A stretch of DNA of 64,000 nt from NCBI GenBank assembly GCA_017643645.1, contig JAEPNB010000010.1, positions 1 to 64,000 of the forward strand, written 5' to 3'. The first letter of the stretch is position 1. The number at the start of each line of letters is the position of its first letter. Below, one piece after another: positions 1 through 7,849 of the stretch. Source of the stretch: Balneola sp. (lineage in GTDB: Bacteria; Bacteroidota; Rhodothermia; Balneolales; Balneolaceae). Both the position numbers and the translations under genes were made by a program. The notes under the pieces are model-generated. The model was not told the origin of the DNA. It was given only the letters and a program-made list of their open reading frames with translations, and searched no databases.

Positions 1-5
1 CGACA

Positions 6-153
6 AGAATTATTGGCGCGAACTCCATTGCATCGACTAATCATTACAAAAGGTCTTCGTTCTTGCTAAACATATTCACGAACCAGCCTGAGTGTAATGA
101 TTACTCCTTCGGAGCCGTCGATTTCATTGCGTTCTTTGCTCGCCAATAATTCT
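6..153. repeat. Imperfect long inverted repeat, MITE-like
   Basis: The ends agaattattggcg (6-18) and cgccaataattct (141-153) are perfect 13-base inverted copies, and an inner pair taatcattac (38-47) / gtaatgatta (94-103) is also perfect. The sequence between the pairs is only loosely complementary. No ORF of note lies here. It looks like a decayed palindromic intergenic element; the window edge is close, so its true extent is unknown. Confidence 0.6.
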
Positions 154-212
154 AAAGGTCGGTGTAGTTGGGAGCTTTTTCTGAAATTGAAAGGCTTATT
201 GAAGACTTAGTT

Positions 213-264
213 CCTCCCTCGAGGGAGGTGCTGTTTTTGGCTTGCCGAAAAAGCGGAGGGTGTA
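213..264 (+). repeat. REP-like structured element, copy A
   Basis: A 16-base palindrome cctccctcgagggagg (213-228) is followed by an imperfect hairpin (arms 230-240 and 245-254, loop cttg, one bulge) and by gcggagggtgt (253ff). The same order of parts occurs in copy B (305-352, opposite strand) and copy C (31918-31968) with different stem sequences. Its last bases begin a 17-base perfect stem (258-274 with 285-301) joining it to copy B. Confidence 0.65.
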
Positions 265-304
265 AGTGAAGTTTACACGTTCCCAAACTTCACTTACACC
301 CCTC

Positions 305-352
305 GGATTATCCAAAGTAACTGTTTGGATAATCATCTCCCCTCAAGGGGAG
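305..352 (-). repeat. REP-like structured element, copy B (inverted partner of A)
   Basis: Read on the minus strand: palindrome ctccccttgaggggag (352-337), hairpin with perfect 11-base arms (334-324 and 316-306), then cgaggggtgt. This repeats the layout of copy A in the opposite direction, so A and B form an inverted pair like a BIME. The stop codon and last residues of the neighbouring membrane protein gene lie inside this copy. Confidence 0.65.
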
Positions 353-686
353 AATTTTCCTCTTTTATTCTAGTTTCGAATATCTGTACTAAGGAAAATA
401 CGATCACATATACAATTTCCATTAAAACAAACTCCTCCCACAAAAGAACCAGATTAAATAGGAATAAAAATGAGAGTATAATGCCCCATGAGTTATTCCG
501 CCTAGATCCTAAAGTAAATGTATTTCTATTTGAGTAGCGCTGTTTGAATAGTAATGCCGAAATTATTAATAGTATTGTAATCGCTATTATCCATCCATTA
601 TAAAACTCAATATCTGATCTGAAAATAAAAACGAATACTACTGCATTCAGAAGATATATAAAGCCATCTCTTTTGAGAAGAAACAT
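333..686 (-). CDS. Small four-helix membrane protein, unknown function
   Basis: A 117-residue protein that I do not recognise. It has four hydrophobic segments at about residues 9-22, 32-47, 67-83 and 88-103, so it is probably an inner-membrane protein with short loops and a basic loop (KQRYSNRN) after the second helix. It starts with ATG. Its last seven residues (NSPLEGR) and stop are encoded by the palindrome of REP-like copy B, suggesting that the repeat inserted at or replaced the original 3' end. The gene stands alone upstream of the repeat-rich region and a terminator separates it from the efflux operon. Coding status is supported by length and the regular helix pattern only; no family assignment is offered. 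Confidence 0.6.
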   Translation of the reverse strand: MFLLKRDGFIYLLNAVVFVFIFRSDIEFYNGWIIAITILLIISALLFKQRYSNRNTFTLGSRRNNSWGIILSFLFLFNLVLLWEEFVLMEIVYVIVFSLVQIFETRIKEENSPLEGR

Positions 687-726
687 AATGCTGTGGTCAG
701 CTTTTTTGGATTTTAAGGAACATACA

Positions 727-763
727 AAAAAGCCCGACTCTGAAAAACAGAATCGGGCTTTTA
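727..763. terminator. Bidirectional rho-independent terminator
   Basis: Arms agcccgactctg (731-742) and cagaatcgggctt (748-760) pair with one mismatch, flanked by an A-run on the left and T-run on the right, so it can work on either strand. It lies 27 bases past the RND permease stop and would end the efflux operon. Confidence 0.85.
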
Positions 764-789
764 AATCTTTAATGCTGTGTTTTATTCAG

Positions 790-3700
790 CTATGCAGTGA
801 CCGGTTCTGGTTTTGTGCTTGCGCCATTTCCGTTCAAGTCGCTTTGGTCTTTGATGATGCCCGGCTCTTCTTTTCCGAACATAACTTTGTTTAAGCCTCG
901 GCGACTTCTTTCAATTAAGCTGTAAAGTACCGGAACCAGGATCAATGTAAGTGCCGTAGCAAATAATAAACCTACAATTACAGCGATTGCCATCGGTCCC
1001 CACCAACTTGCTTGTTCACCACCCATGTAAACATAAGAGCCTAAGTTTCCAAAAAACTCGATCGGCGTATTTACCAAAACAATGAAATCAATATTGAATC
1101 CGATTGCCAGCGGCACTAAACCAAGTGTGGTCGTAATCGCCGTAAGAATTACCGGACGAAAACGCACTTTCCCGCCTTGAACCAAAGCATCTCGTAAGCT
1201 CAATCCATCCCGAGTTCTGAGGATATCCACGTAATCGATCAACACAATAGCATTGTTTACTACAATTCCGGCAAGTGAAATGATCCCTAAGAAAGCCATC
1301 AATCCGAAAGCCATTTGGAAGGTTACCAATCCGTAGAATACACCAGCCATCGACATAACTACTGAACTCAAAATGATGATCGGTTTTGCTATCGAGTTAA
1401 ACTGTGATACTAATATAAATGCGATCAGAAATACTGCGATCAGGAATGCAATTCCGAGAAACTCGAACGACTCGTCCTGCTCCTGTTGCTGTCCTGTCCA
1501 GCTGTAAGCGTAACCCGAAGGCATATCATCCAGATAATTGGAAAGAACTCCCTGTACTTCAGCCAAAACCGCATTAGCCTGATATCCTGAACGAACATCT
1601 GCACTGATTGTGATCACTCGTTCTGAATCTTTGTGATTGATTCCCCCAAGTCCATCTTTAACTTCCCATGTTGCCACTTCTGACAATGGGATTTGATTTC
1701 CTTCATGTGGGATAGTCAGATCACCTAGCGTACTCAGATCATCACGGTACTCATCATTTAATCTAACGATGATATCATACTCTTCTTTTCCGTCACGGAA
1801 TTTTGAAGCTTCCACACCATTGATTGCCTGACGAATGGTCATCCCAATCACATTAGTAGAAAGTTCATAAAGCGCCGCTTTTTCACGATCCACATCTACT
1901 CTGATCTCAGGACGAGCTTCCGGCAGATTTGATTCCAAGCCATCCATTTTAGCGAATACGGAATCTTCTTCAAGAATAGATAAAACTTCTCCTGAGAGCA
2001 TACTTAACTGATCCATGTTAGGTCCGGAAATTTCAAGGTTTACCGGTTTTCCTGTTGGAGGTCCATTTGGCGGTTGCTCCACCGTTACTTTTGCCCCAAC
2101 TATATTATCACTCATGTGATTTCTCAAGAATTCCATGGCTTCAAATACATCCCCTTCACGTTCCTGGAAATCCACAAAATTCAGAGCTACGGTTCCTTTA
2201 TTCGGAGTATTTCCTCCACCACCGGAACCCGGGTCTGCTGTAATGCTTGCACCTGATGTAGCCAATACACTGTTTACATCAACCAGATTTGGAAGGTTTT
2301 TAACACGCTGCTGAACTTCTTCAATAATGGTTTTGGTGTATTTAACATCCGAACCGATCGGTGTTTCTACTTGCACATACACGTCACGTGGGGGGATGTC
2401 TTCCGGGAAGAATTCCGTTCCCGGATTGAATATAATACAGCTAGCAAAACTAGACAATAGAACGAAAACTGAAGCAAGAACAGTGATAATTCTATGATTC
2501 AAAGACCAAATAAGTGATTTCTCATATTTAGCAATCAAGTTGTTAAGCCCATCTCTCTGCCACCACTTCCCAATCGGCTCTAATACATTTTTGTTTATAA
2601 GCCAAAGTATAAAAAAGAGAATTGCAAGCATTGTTAATGTACTTACAGTAGAAACCACAGATCCACCAAAAGCATCTACAAAGTTCTCTTGACCAGCAGA
2701 GATTCCTGAGATAACCCCAGAAGCCAATATGTAGAGAATCGTTACAACTATTAAAGAAATAGAAAGTATAATTTTACCCTTTCGAGTTAATTTCGCTTCT
2801 GCTTCCTGCCCTTCAACCGTCATAAACAGTGCACAGATCACAGGGTTAATTACCAATCCAACAAAGAGTGAACTAGCCAATGTTATGATCAAAGTTTTTG
2901 GTAAATAACTCATAAACTGCCCTACAATTCCGGGCCAGAAGATCATTGGAGCAAAAGCTGCAATCGTAGTAAAAGTACCTGCTATAATCGGAACGGCAAC
3001 TTCACCGGTTCCTTTCTTGGCAGCTTCAAATCGTTCATAACCTTCTTCCAGGTATCGATAAATGTTCTCTACTACCACAATGGCGTTATCCACGAGCATC
3101 CCTAAAGATAGAATTAACGAGAACAGAACGATCATGTTCATAGTTATTCCCAATGCGGATAAAATGATAAAAGAAAGAAACATGGACATTGGAATAGAAA
3201 TCCCAACAAATGAAGAGTTTCTTACTCCAAGGAAGAACAATAATACACCAACAACCAAGATCAATCCGGATATAATATTGTTTTCCAGATTTGTAACCAT
3301 ATTAATTACATCCACACTTTGATCGTTAGTGATCGCATAGCGCGTAGTTGGTGGAAGTGTTGGAATTGCTTCGTCCAGAATCGCTTTTACTTCATTACCG
3401 GTATCAAGAATATTTTCTCCGGTACGTTTTTTAATACCCAGCGTAATTACGGGAGCGTCGTCCAGTTCAGAATACGTAGCTCTTTCTTTGAAACCGAACG
3501 TCACTTTAGCAACATCGCGAACATAGATCGGGCTGCGATTTTCACCTTTAATTACAATGTCTTCGAGTAGCTTAGTGTCTTCATATTGTCCCGGTATACG
3601 AAGTAAGAACTTTTTGGTGCCAACCGAAATGTCACCACCCGGAATAGTTACGTTTTCATTCGAAATTGCCTGAATAATATCACCAAAAGCAATATTGTAG

Positions 3701-4353
3701 TATTTCATTTTGGCAAGATCTACGTCCACCTGAACCTCGCGCTCTGTTCCACCGGTCAGATCAACACCTAGAACAGAAGGAATTGCTTCAATTTTATCCT
3801 GAAGATCTTCCGCTATTTCCTTAAGAATGACTTCGTCATATTCTCCGGAAAGATTCACGTTCATGATCGGAAATTCTGACAAGTTGATTTCCTGAACGGT
3901 TGGCTCTTCCGCATCTTCGGGAAGCTCCGGCTTTGCCAGATCTACTTTTTCCCGCACTTTCTGGAGAGCATCTTCAATATCTACACTTGGTTCAAATTCC
4001 AAATTGATATTCGAATAACCCTCAGCAGATGATGAGGTCATATTTTTAATATCAGAGATATTACTCAGCTCATCTTCAAGCTTTCTGGTAACCAGACTCT
4101 CCATATCCTCCGGCGAAACTCCGGGGTAAACTGTAACCACAAATATATTCGGGATGTTTATACTTGGAAAGCTTTCTTTAGGAATAGTCAGATATGACAC
4201 AATCCCCATGATGGCAATCAGGACCAACAGTACCAGTACGCTGATTCTGTTGTTTATCGAGAACGTAGACAGCCCAAATTCTTTACGCTCTCCTTCTTTA
4301 GCGAAAGTAGCCCCGTTTGTTGATGCGCCGTTGTTATTTTTTTCGGTACTCAT
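790..4353 (-). CDS. RND efflux permease (AcrB/HAE1 type) with two extra helices
   Basis: A 1187-residue inner-membrane proton-driven exporter that would work with the adaptor and TolC-like protein encoded just upstream. TM1 spans about residues 36-55. TM4 holds GMLVDNAIVVVEN near residue 420, where AcrB has the Asp407-Asp408 proton relay; here the second Asp is Asn, a common variant. The halves show the usual repeated porter domains. Compared with AcrB (1049 residues) there are longer termini and an insertion of roughly 70-75 residues between TM6 and TM7 (about 515-620) containing two hydrophobic stretches, giving a predicted 14 rather than 12 helices. It is the last gene of a tetR-tolC-adaptor-permease operon (18-base gap to the adaptor) and is followed by a terminator. 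Substrate cannot be told from sequence. Confidence 0.95.
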   Translation of the reverse strand: MSTEKNNNGASTNGATFAKEGERKEFGLSTFSINNRISVLVLLVLIAIMGIVSYLTIPKESFPSINIPNIFVVTVYPGVSPEDMESLVTRKLEDELSNISDIKNMTSSSAEGYSNINLEFEPSVDIEDALQKVREKVDLAKPELPEDAEEPTVQEINLSEFPIMNVNLSGEYDEVILKEIAEDLQDKIEAIPSVLGVDLTGGTEREVQVDVDLAKMKYYNIAFGDIIQAISNENVTIPGGDISVGTKKFLLRIPGQYEDTKLLEDIVIKGENRSPIYVRDVAKVTFGFKERATYSELDDAPVITLGIKKRTGENILDTGNEVKAILDEAIPTLPPTTRYAITNDQSVDVINMVTNLENNIISGLILVVGVLLFFLGVRNSSFVGISIPMSMFLSFIILSALGITMNMIVLFSLILSLGMLVDNAIVVVENIYRYLEEGYERFEAAKKGTGEVAVPIIAGTFTTIAAFAPMIFWPGIVGQFMSYLPKTLIITLASSLFVGLVINPVICALFMTVEGQEAEAKLTRKGKIILSISLIVVTILYILASGVISGISAGQENFVDAFGGSVVSTVSTLTMLAILFFILWLINKNVLEPIGKWWQRDGLNNLIAKYEKSLIWSLNHRIITVLASVFVLLSSFASCIIFNPGTEFFPEDIPPRDVYVQVETPIGSDVKYTKTIIEEVQQRVKNLPNLVDVNSVLATSGASITADPGSGGGGNTPNKGTVALNFVDFQEREGDVFEAMEFLRNHMSDNIVGAKVTVEQPPNGPPTGKPVNLEISGPNMDQLSMLSGEVLSILEEDSVFAKMDGLESNLPEARPEIRVDVDREKAALYELSTNVIGMTIRQAINGVEASKFRDGKEEYDIIVRLNDEYRDDLSTLGDLTIPHEGNQIPLSEVATWEVKDGLGGINHKDSERVITISADVRSGYQANAVLAEVQGVLSNYLDDMPSGYAYSWTGQQQEQDESFEFLGIAFLIAVFLIAFILVSQFNSIAKPIIILSSVVMSMAGVFYGLVTFQMAFGLMAFLGIISLAGIVVNNAIVLIDYVDILRTRDGLSLRDALVQGGKVRFRPVILTAITTTLGLVPLAIGFNIDFIVLVNTPIEFFGNLGSYVYMGGEQASWWGPMAIAVIVGLLFATALTLILVPVLYSLIERSRRGLNKVMFGKEEPGIIKDQSDLNGNGASTKPEPVTA

Positions 4354-4371
4354 AATAGTTTCCGAGTTAAA

Positions 4372-5445
4372 TTAATTTACTGCTAATTTTTTGTCGTCTT
4401 TCACTGTCACACGCATGCCATCATCAAGAAAAGCAGAACCTAATGTGATCAGTTTATCACCTTCAGCAAGTCCTTCTTCTATGATCACATTTGTTTGATA
4501 TGAAAGTCCCAATTTCACTTCTCTTTCATTTGCCACAGCCTTTCCTTCTTCATTCTCGGAAAGTACATACACCACATAGCGGCTGTCCTTTGAATACACA
4601 AACTCTTCACTGATCACTAAAACGTTACTTTGCTCAACTGTTTTTAATCTCATGTTAGCAATCATGTCTACTTTATACGTTTTGTTCTTAGGAAGTCTGG
4701 TCTCAATCCTGAATGTTCTGTTTTGGGGATTGATACTACCTCCAACATAATTGATAGCTGAATTCAGTGTATCTCTTACCTGAGTATCAAACCAAACATC
4801 CACTTTATCACCGATCTGAACAGCATCTGAATATCGGGCCGGCACTCCGGCTGAGATTTTATAGGCATCAGAACCAATCAATCGAATAACCTGCATTCCG
4901 GGACTTACCATTTCACCTTCTTCCACCATAATAGTTTCTACTTCTCCGTTGAATGGCGCTTTGATACTAGTATTTTCAAGGTCAATTTTAATTGATTCCA
5001 ATGCCGAGTTACTTTGCTCATAAGCATACTTCGCATTCAGGTAATCTAATTCAGATCCGATTCCATCTTCTTCATACACTTTTTTGAGACGCTCGTATTG
5101 TTCCTTGGTTTGTGAAGTCATTGCTTCTAACCGGACTTTTTCCTGCTTCAGTTTTGAATCGTCAATTTTTACAATGGTCTGACCTTTTTTAACCTGAGCG
5201 CCTTCCTCTACTCTGTAGTCAATAACTCTGCCGTTAACTTCAGCCGAGATCATGATATCATTTGAAGTTTCCACATTTCCTACAACTCTCACATAACTTG
5301 CAAAGGTGCTTGGAGCCACGGTTTTAGTAGTAATATTTACTGTTTTCACAAGCTCTTCCTGAGTTTCCGTCTGTTGAGCTTCACCTCCACATCCCAGAAG
5401 TACTGTACCCGCTATAAGTATGGTTAAATAGTTTTGAACTTTCAT
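4372..5445 (-). CDS. RND periplasmic adaptor subunit (HlyD/AcrA family), lipoprotein
   Basis: A 357-residue membrane-fusion protein linking the inner-membrane permease to the outer-membrane channel. The N-terminus is a lipoprotein signal with lipobox LLGC (Cys19). A biotinyl-lipoyl-like half (GRVIDYRVEEGAQVKKGQ, about 70-90) is followed by a coiled hairpin (about 95-155), the second lipoyl half (IKAPFNGEVETIMVEEGEMV) and beta-barrel and membrane-proximal domains ending near VTVKDDKK. It lies 30 bases after the TolC-like gene and 18 bases before the permease gene, so all are almost certainly co-transcribed. Nothing is missing relative to the family. Confidence 0.95.
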   Translation of the reverse strand: MKVQNYLTILIAGTVLLGCGGEAQQTETQEELVKTVNITTKTVAPSTFASYVRVVGNVETSNDIMISAEVNGRVIDYRVEEGAQVKKGQTIVKIDDSKLKQEKVRLEAMTSQTKEQYERLKKVYEEDGIGSELDYLNAKYAYEQSNSALESIKIDLENTSIKAPFNGEVETIMVEEGEMVSPGMQVIRLIGSDAYKISAGVPARYSDAVQIGDKVDVWFDTQVRDTLNSAINYVGGSINPQNRTFRIETRLPKNKTYKVDMIANMRLKTVEQSNVLVISEEFVYSKDSRYVVYVLSENEEGKAVANEREVKLGLSYQTNVIIEEGLAEGDKLITLGSAFLDDGMRVTVKDDKKLAVN

Positions 5446-5475
5446 TTCTTAAATTTATATAGTTGAATAATTTCG

Positions 5476-6954
5476 TTAGTTAGTTGTGTCTACAAATGGC
5501 ACCATTCCGGTTGCCAGATCATAATTTGCTTTTGCTGTCAGATAATTAAATACCATGATTGCATAGTTTACTTCAGCTTCCCTAACCTGAATTTCTGCTT
5601 CCGTTAGTTCAAGCTGAGACCCCAAGCCGTTTTCGAGCCTTTTCTTAGCCCTGTCATAACCAATACTTGCTTGTTCCAGTGCTTGTTTTCTGGCTGATGC
5701 TGTTTCAAAAATCTTATCTAATTCTTCACTTGCACTCGCCACTTCATTTTGAGCCATCAGGATCGCCATTCGCTTTTGCTCTTCAATATCTTTGTATTGG
5801 ATCTTTTGACGATCCAGTTCTGATGTTCTTGAGAACCCCTGGAAAATGGGAAGATTCAGGTTTACCCCCAGCGTTTGTATCCGATTGCTCTCTTCAAAAA
5901 AAGTTGGGCTGCCCGATTCCTGAGAAAACCATTGCAAATTATATGAAGCAGTTAAAGTGGGTAGAAATCTGCTTTTTACCGCAAGAATCTCTTTGTCTTT
6001 CAATCGTAATTGTGCTTCTGTAACCCTTACATCTCCCCGGTTTTCAGCAAGTGAAGCAGAATCTATTACTGTACTACTGGCAAAAGTATAAGGATTCATC
6101 CGGTCTACTTCCTTTAGGTCGCTATTCACCGGATCCTTTACTGTATCAGATAAAATATCAAAATCATTTAAATTTCCCTTAACAGACAAATCAAAGCTTA
6201 TTGGGATTCCAATAATTACCTTTAACTCACGGTAAGCCTTTTCAACTGCATATTTAGCCTCAATTTGTTGGGGTTTCTGATTACTCAACTGTACTTTTAA
6301 TTGTAACACTGCATAATCGTCCACTATACCTGCTTTTGCTCTGGACTCATTTTCACTAAGATTAGTTTCTAACCTTCGGATTTGAGCATTTGCTAGTCTA
6401 AGTTGTTCCTGAGCTGCTAATACTGCATAATAGGCAACTCTCGTTTGTGTAATCACCTGCTGACTTGTTGATCGGTAGGCCTCTTCCTGAACTTTTCTGT
6501 AAACTGCTGAACTTTTCAGAGCTACTAGTGCTTCGCCTTTAAACAAATTCTGAACTACCGAAAATCCTCCTTGCCAGTTATTCTCTTGAGTAAAATTTAC
6601 AGGTAAAAGAGCGTCGTTTGGCTTGCTAGGATCTCCTGCATTAAATAATTGAAGCAATCCATTTGGCAGAAATTGTGGTGCTGCCTCAATATTTCTTGTA
6701 TAATTGATTGATGATGAAATATCAGGATATACTTCAGAGCGCGCTATGTTAACCAGCTCATCGGCATCATCAATAGCAAGCAATGCACGATTTATTTGAG
6801 GGTTGTTTGCTAAAGCCATTTCAATGGCTTGGTTTAGGGTTATCGCTACTTCAATATTAGTGTTCTGAGCTTGCAATCCTCCAAATACCCAAAACATTAA
6901 GGCTGTAAAAACACCTAATCTTTTACCCATTCTATTTATGTTAGTTAGTATCAT
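5476..6954 (-). CDS. TolC-family outer membrane efflux protein
   Basis: A 492-residue outer-membrane channel component of the tripartite exporter. It has a signal peptide (cleavage likely after GGLQA, near residue 29) and two repeated long helical regions typical of the TolC/OEP family: one starts at ITLNQAIEMALANNPQI, the second at VTEAQLRLKDKEI, with helix partner regions such as LGSQLELTEAEIQVREAEV near the C-terminus. ATG at 6954 is used here, but ATG at 6930 (MGKRLGV) gives a more typical signal peptide; neither has a clear ribosome binding site. Between tetR (23-base gap) and the adaptor gene. Confidence 0.93.
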   Translation of the reverse strand: MILTNINRMGKRLGVFTALMFWVFGGLQAQNTNIEVAITLNQAIEMALANNPQINRALLAIDDADELVNIARSEVYPDISSSINYTRNIEAAPQFLPNGLLQLFNAGDPSKPNDALLPVNFTQENNWQGGFSVVQNLFKGEALVALKSSAVYRKVQEEAYRSTSQQVITQTRVAYYAVLAAQEQLRLANAQIRRLETNLSENESRAKAGIVDDYAVLQLKVQLSNQKPQQIEAKYAVEKAYRELKVIIGIPISFDLSVKGNLNDFDILSDTVKDPVNSDLKEVDRMNPYTFASSTVIDSASLAENRGDVRVTEAQLRLKDKEILAVKSRFLPTLTASYNLQWFSQESGSPTFFEESNRIQTLGVNLNLPIFQGFSRTSELDRQKIQYKDIEEQKRMAILMAQNEVASASEELDKIFETASARKQALEQASIGYDRAKKRLENGLGSQLELTEAEIQVREAEVNYAIMVFNYLTAKANYDLATGMVPFVDTTN

Positions 6955-6977
6955 TAAAAATTCAGTTGCCGATTACG

Positions 6978-7685
6978 TTAATTTTTTCCATTAGTTTCAA
7001 AAAATGACTGTGAGTCATAGTTTCCTTTCTGAGCTTCAGTAGCAATTCCACAACCAATCATTTTCATGAAGTTCTCAAACAGAGATTTCAGGTTAATACC
7101 AAGCTCATTTAACAGGTTGAAATGCTGCGTGTTTTGATGCTGATAAGCCATACTTACCATTCCATGAGAAGTAGCCCAAAGTATCAAAGCCAATTCTTTC
7201 GGATCGTAGCTTGAATTTATACTTCCATCCTGCATACCAATCTGAATTGCGCGCACCATACAGGTAAAAGAACTTTGCATGTTTGAGGAACAGGAATCCA
7301 GAAATGTACTGTCCTCTAAGTCACTTGTCTCCTTCAGGTTATCATGAAATCTCATTGCTCTGAAATATTCGGGATGCTGCGTCACAAAGCTCATAAATGT
7401 TGACCCTATCATATGAACCAACTCAATTCCAGGTTTGTCCTGTGTAAGCACCTTCTGGATTTCTTTTGTCAGCAATCCCGTTGCCTTATCACAAATACCT
7501 AAAACAAGATCTGTTTTACTTTCGAAATACTGATAAAGCGAACCTTTACTTACTTCCGCTCGGTCAGCTACTTCCGTCATATTAAGGTTGTCTAAACCCT
7601 TTTCCAGAATCAAAGCTTCAGCAGCCTCTAACATCAAAGATCGCTTTTGCTCCTTTTCCCGTTCTTTACGTTCTGAAATTCCCAT
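6978..7685 (-). CDS. TetR/AcrR-family transcriptional regulator of the efflux operon
   Basis: A 235-residue one-component regulator. The N-terminal helix-turn-helix is clear (MTEVADRAEVSKGSLYQYF, about residues 36-54), followed by the ligand-binding helical domain. I place the start at ATG 7685 (MGISERKE); ATG 7703 or TTG 7721 upstream are possible but would cover the palindrome at 7690-7702. It is the first gene of the operon with the TolC-like protein, adaptor and permease, the usual arrangement for a local repressor that is released by the pump's substrate. That role is inferred from position and family. Confidence 0.92.
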   Translation of the reverse strand: MGISERKEREKEQKRSLMLEAAEALILEKGLDNLNMTEVADRAEVSKGSLYQYFESKTDLVLGICDKATGLLTKEIQKVLTQDKPGIELVHMIGSTFMSFVTQHPEYFRAMRFHDNLKETSDLEDSTFLDSCSSNMQSSFTCMVRAIQIGMQDGSINSSYDPKELALILWATSHGMVSMAYQHQNTQHFNLLNELGINLKSLFENFMKMIGCGIATEAQKGNYDSQSFFETNGKN

Positions 7686-7689
7686 TTTG

Positions 7690-7702
7690 TGACTTCCGGT
7701 CA
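7690..7702. promoter_or_regulatory. Candidate TetR operator
   Basis: The palindrome TGAC-ttccg-GTCA lies directly before the preferred start codon of the tetR gene; a further GGTCA occurs at 7715-7719. Position and symmetry suit autoregulation, but this is inferred and the arms are short. Confidence 0.3.
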
Positions 7703-7849
7703 TTTTTTGAATTAAGGTCAAAAAGGTACGGGTACTTTAAGCTAATTCCAACTATGGTTTGTTAAGAAATAATGATCATAACATTGATCGCCGATTTAAT
7801 TGCAAATAAAACAAAAACTCTCCTCTTCCAAGTCTTCCATCTTTTGGTT

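Noticed and set aside
1-332. Possible CRISPR array or degraded insertion sequence in the repeat-rich start
   Set aside because: The repeats are palindromes of different sequence, not evenly spaced identical repeats, and there is no transposase ORF.
3062-3570. Plus-strand ORFs across the RND permease gene
   Set aside because: They are the antisense of a well-conserved coding region and have no recognisable domains or codon bias.
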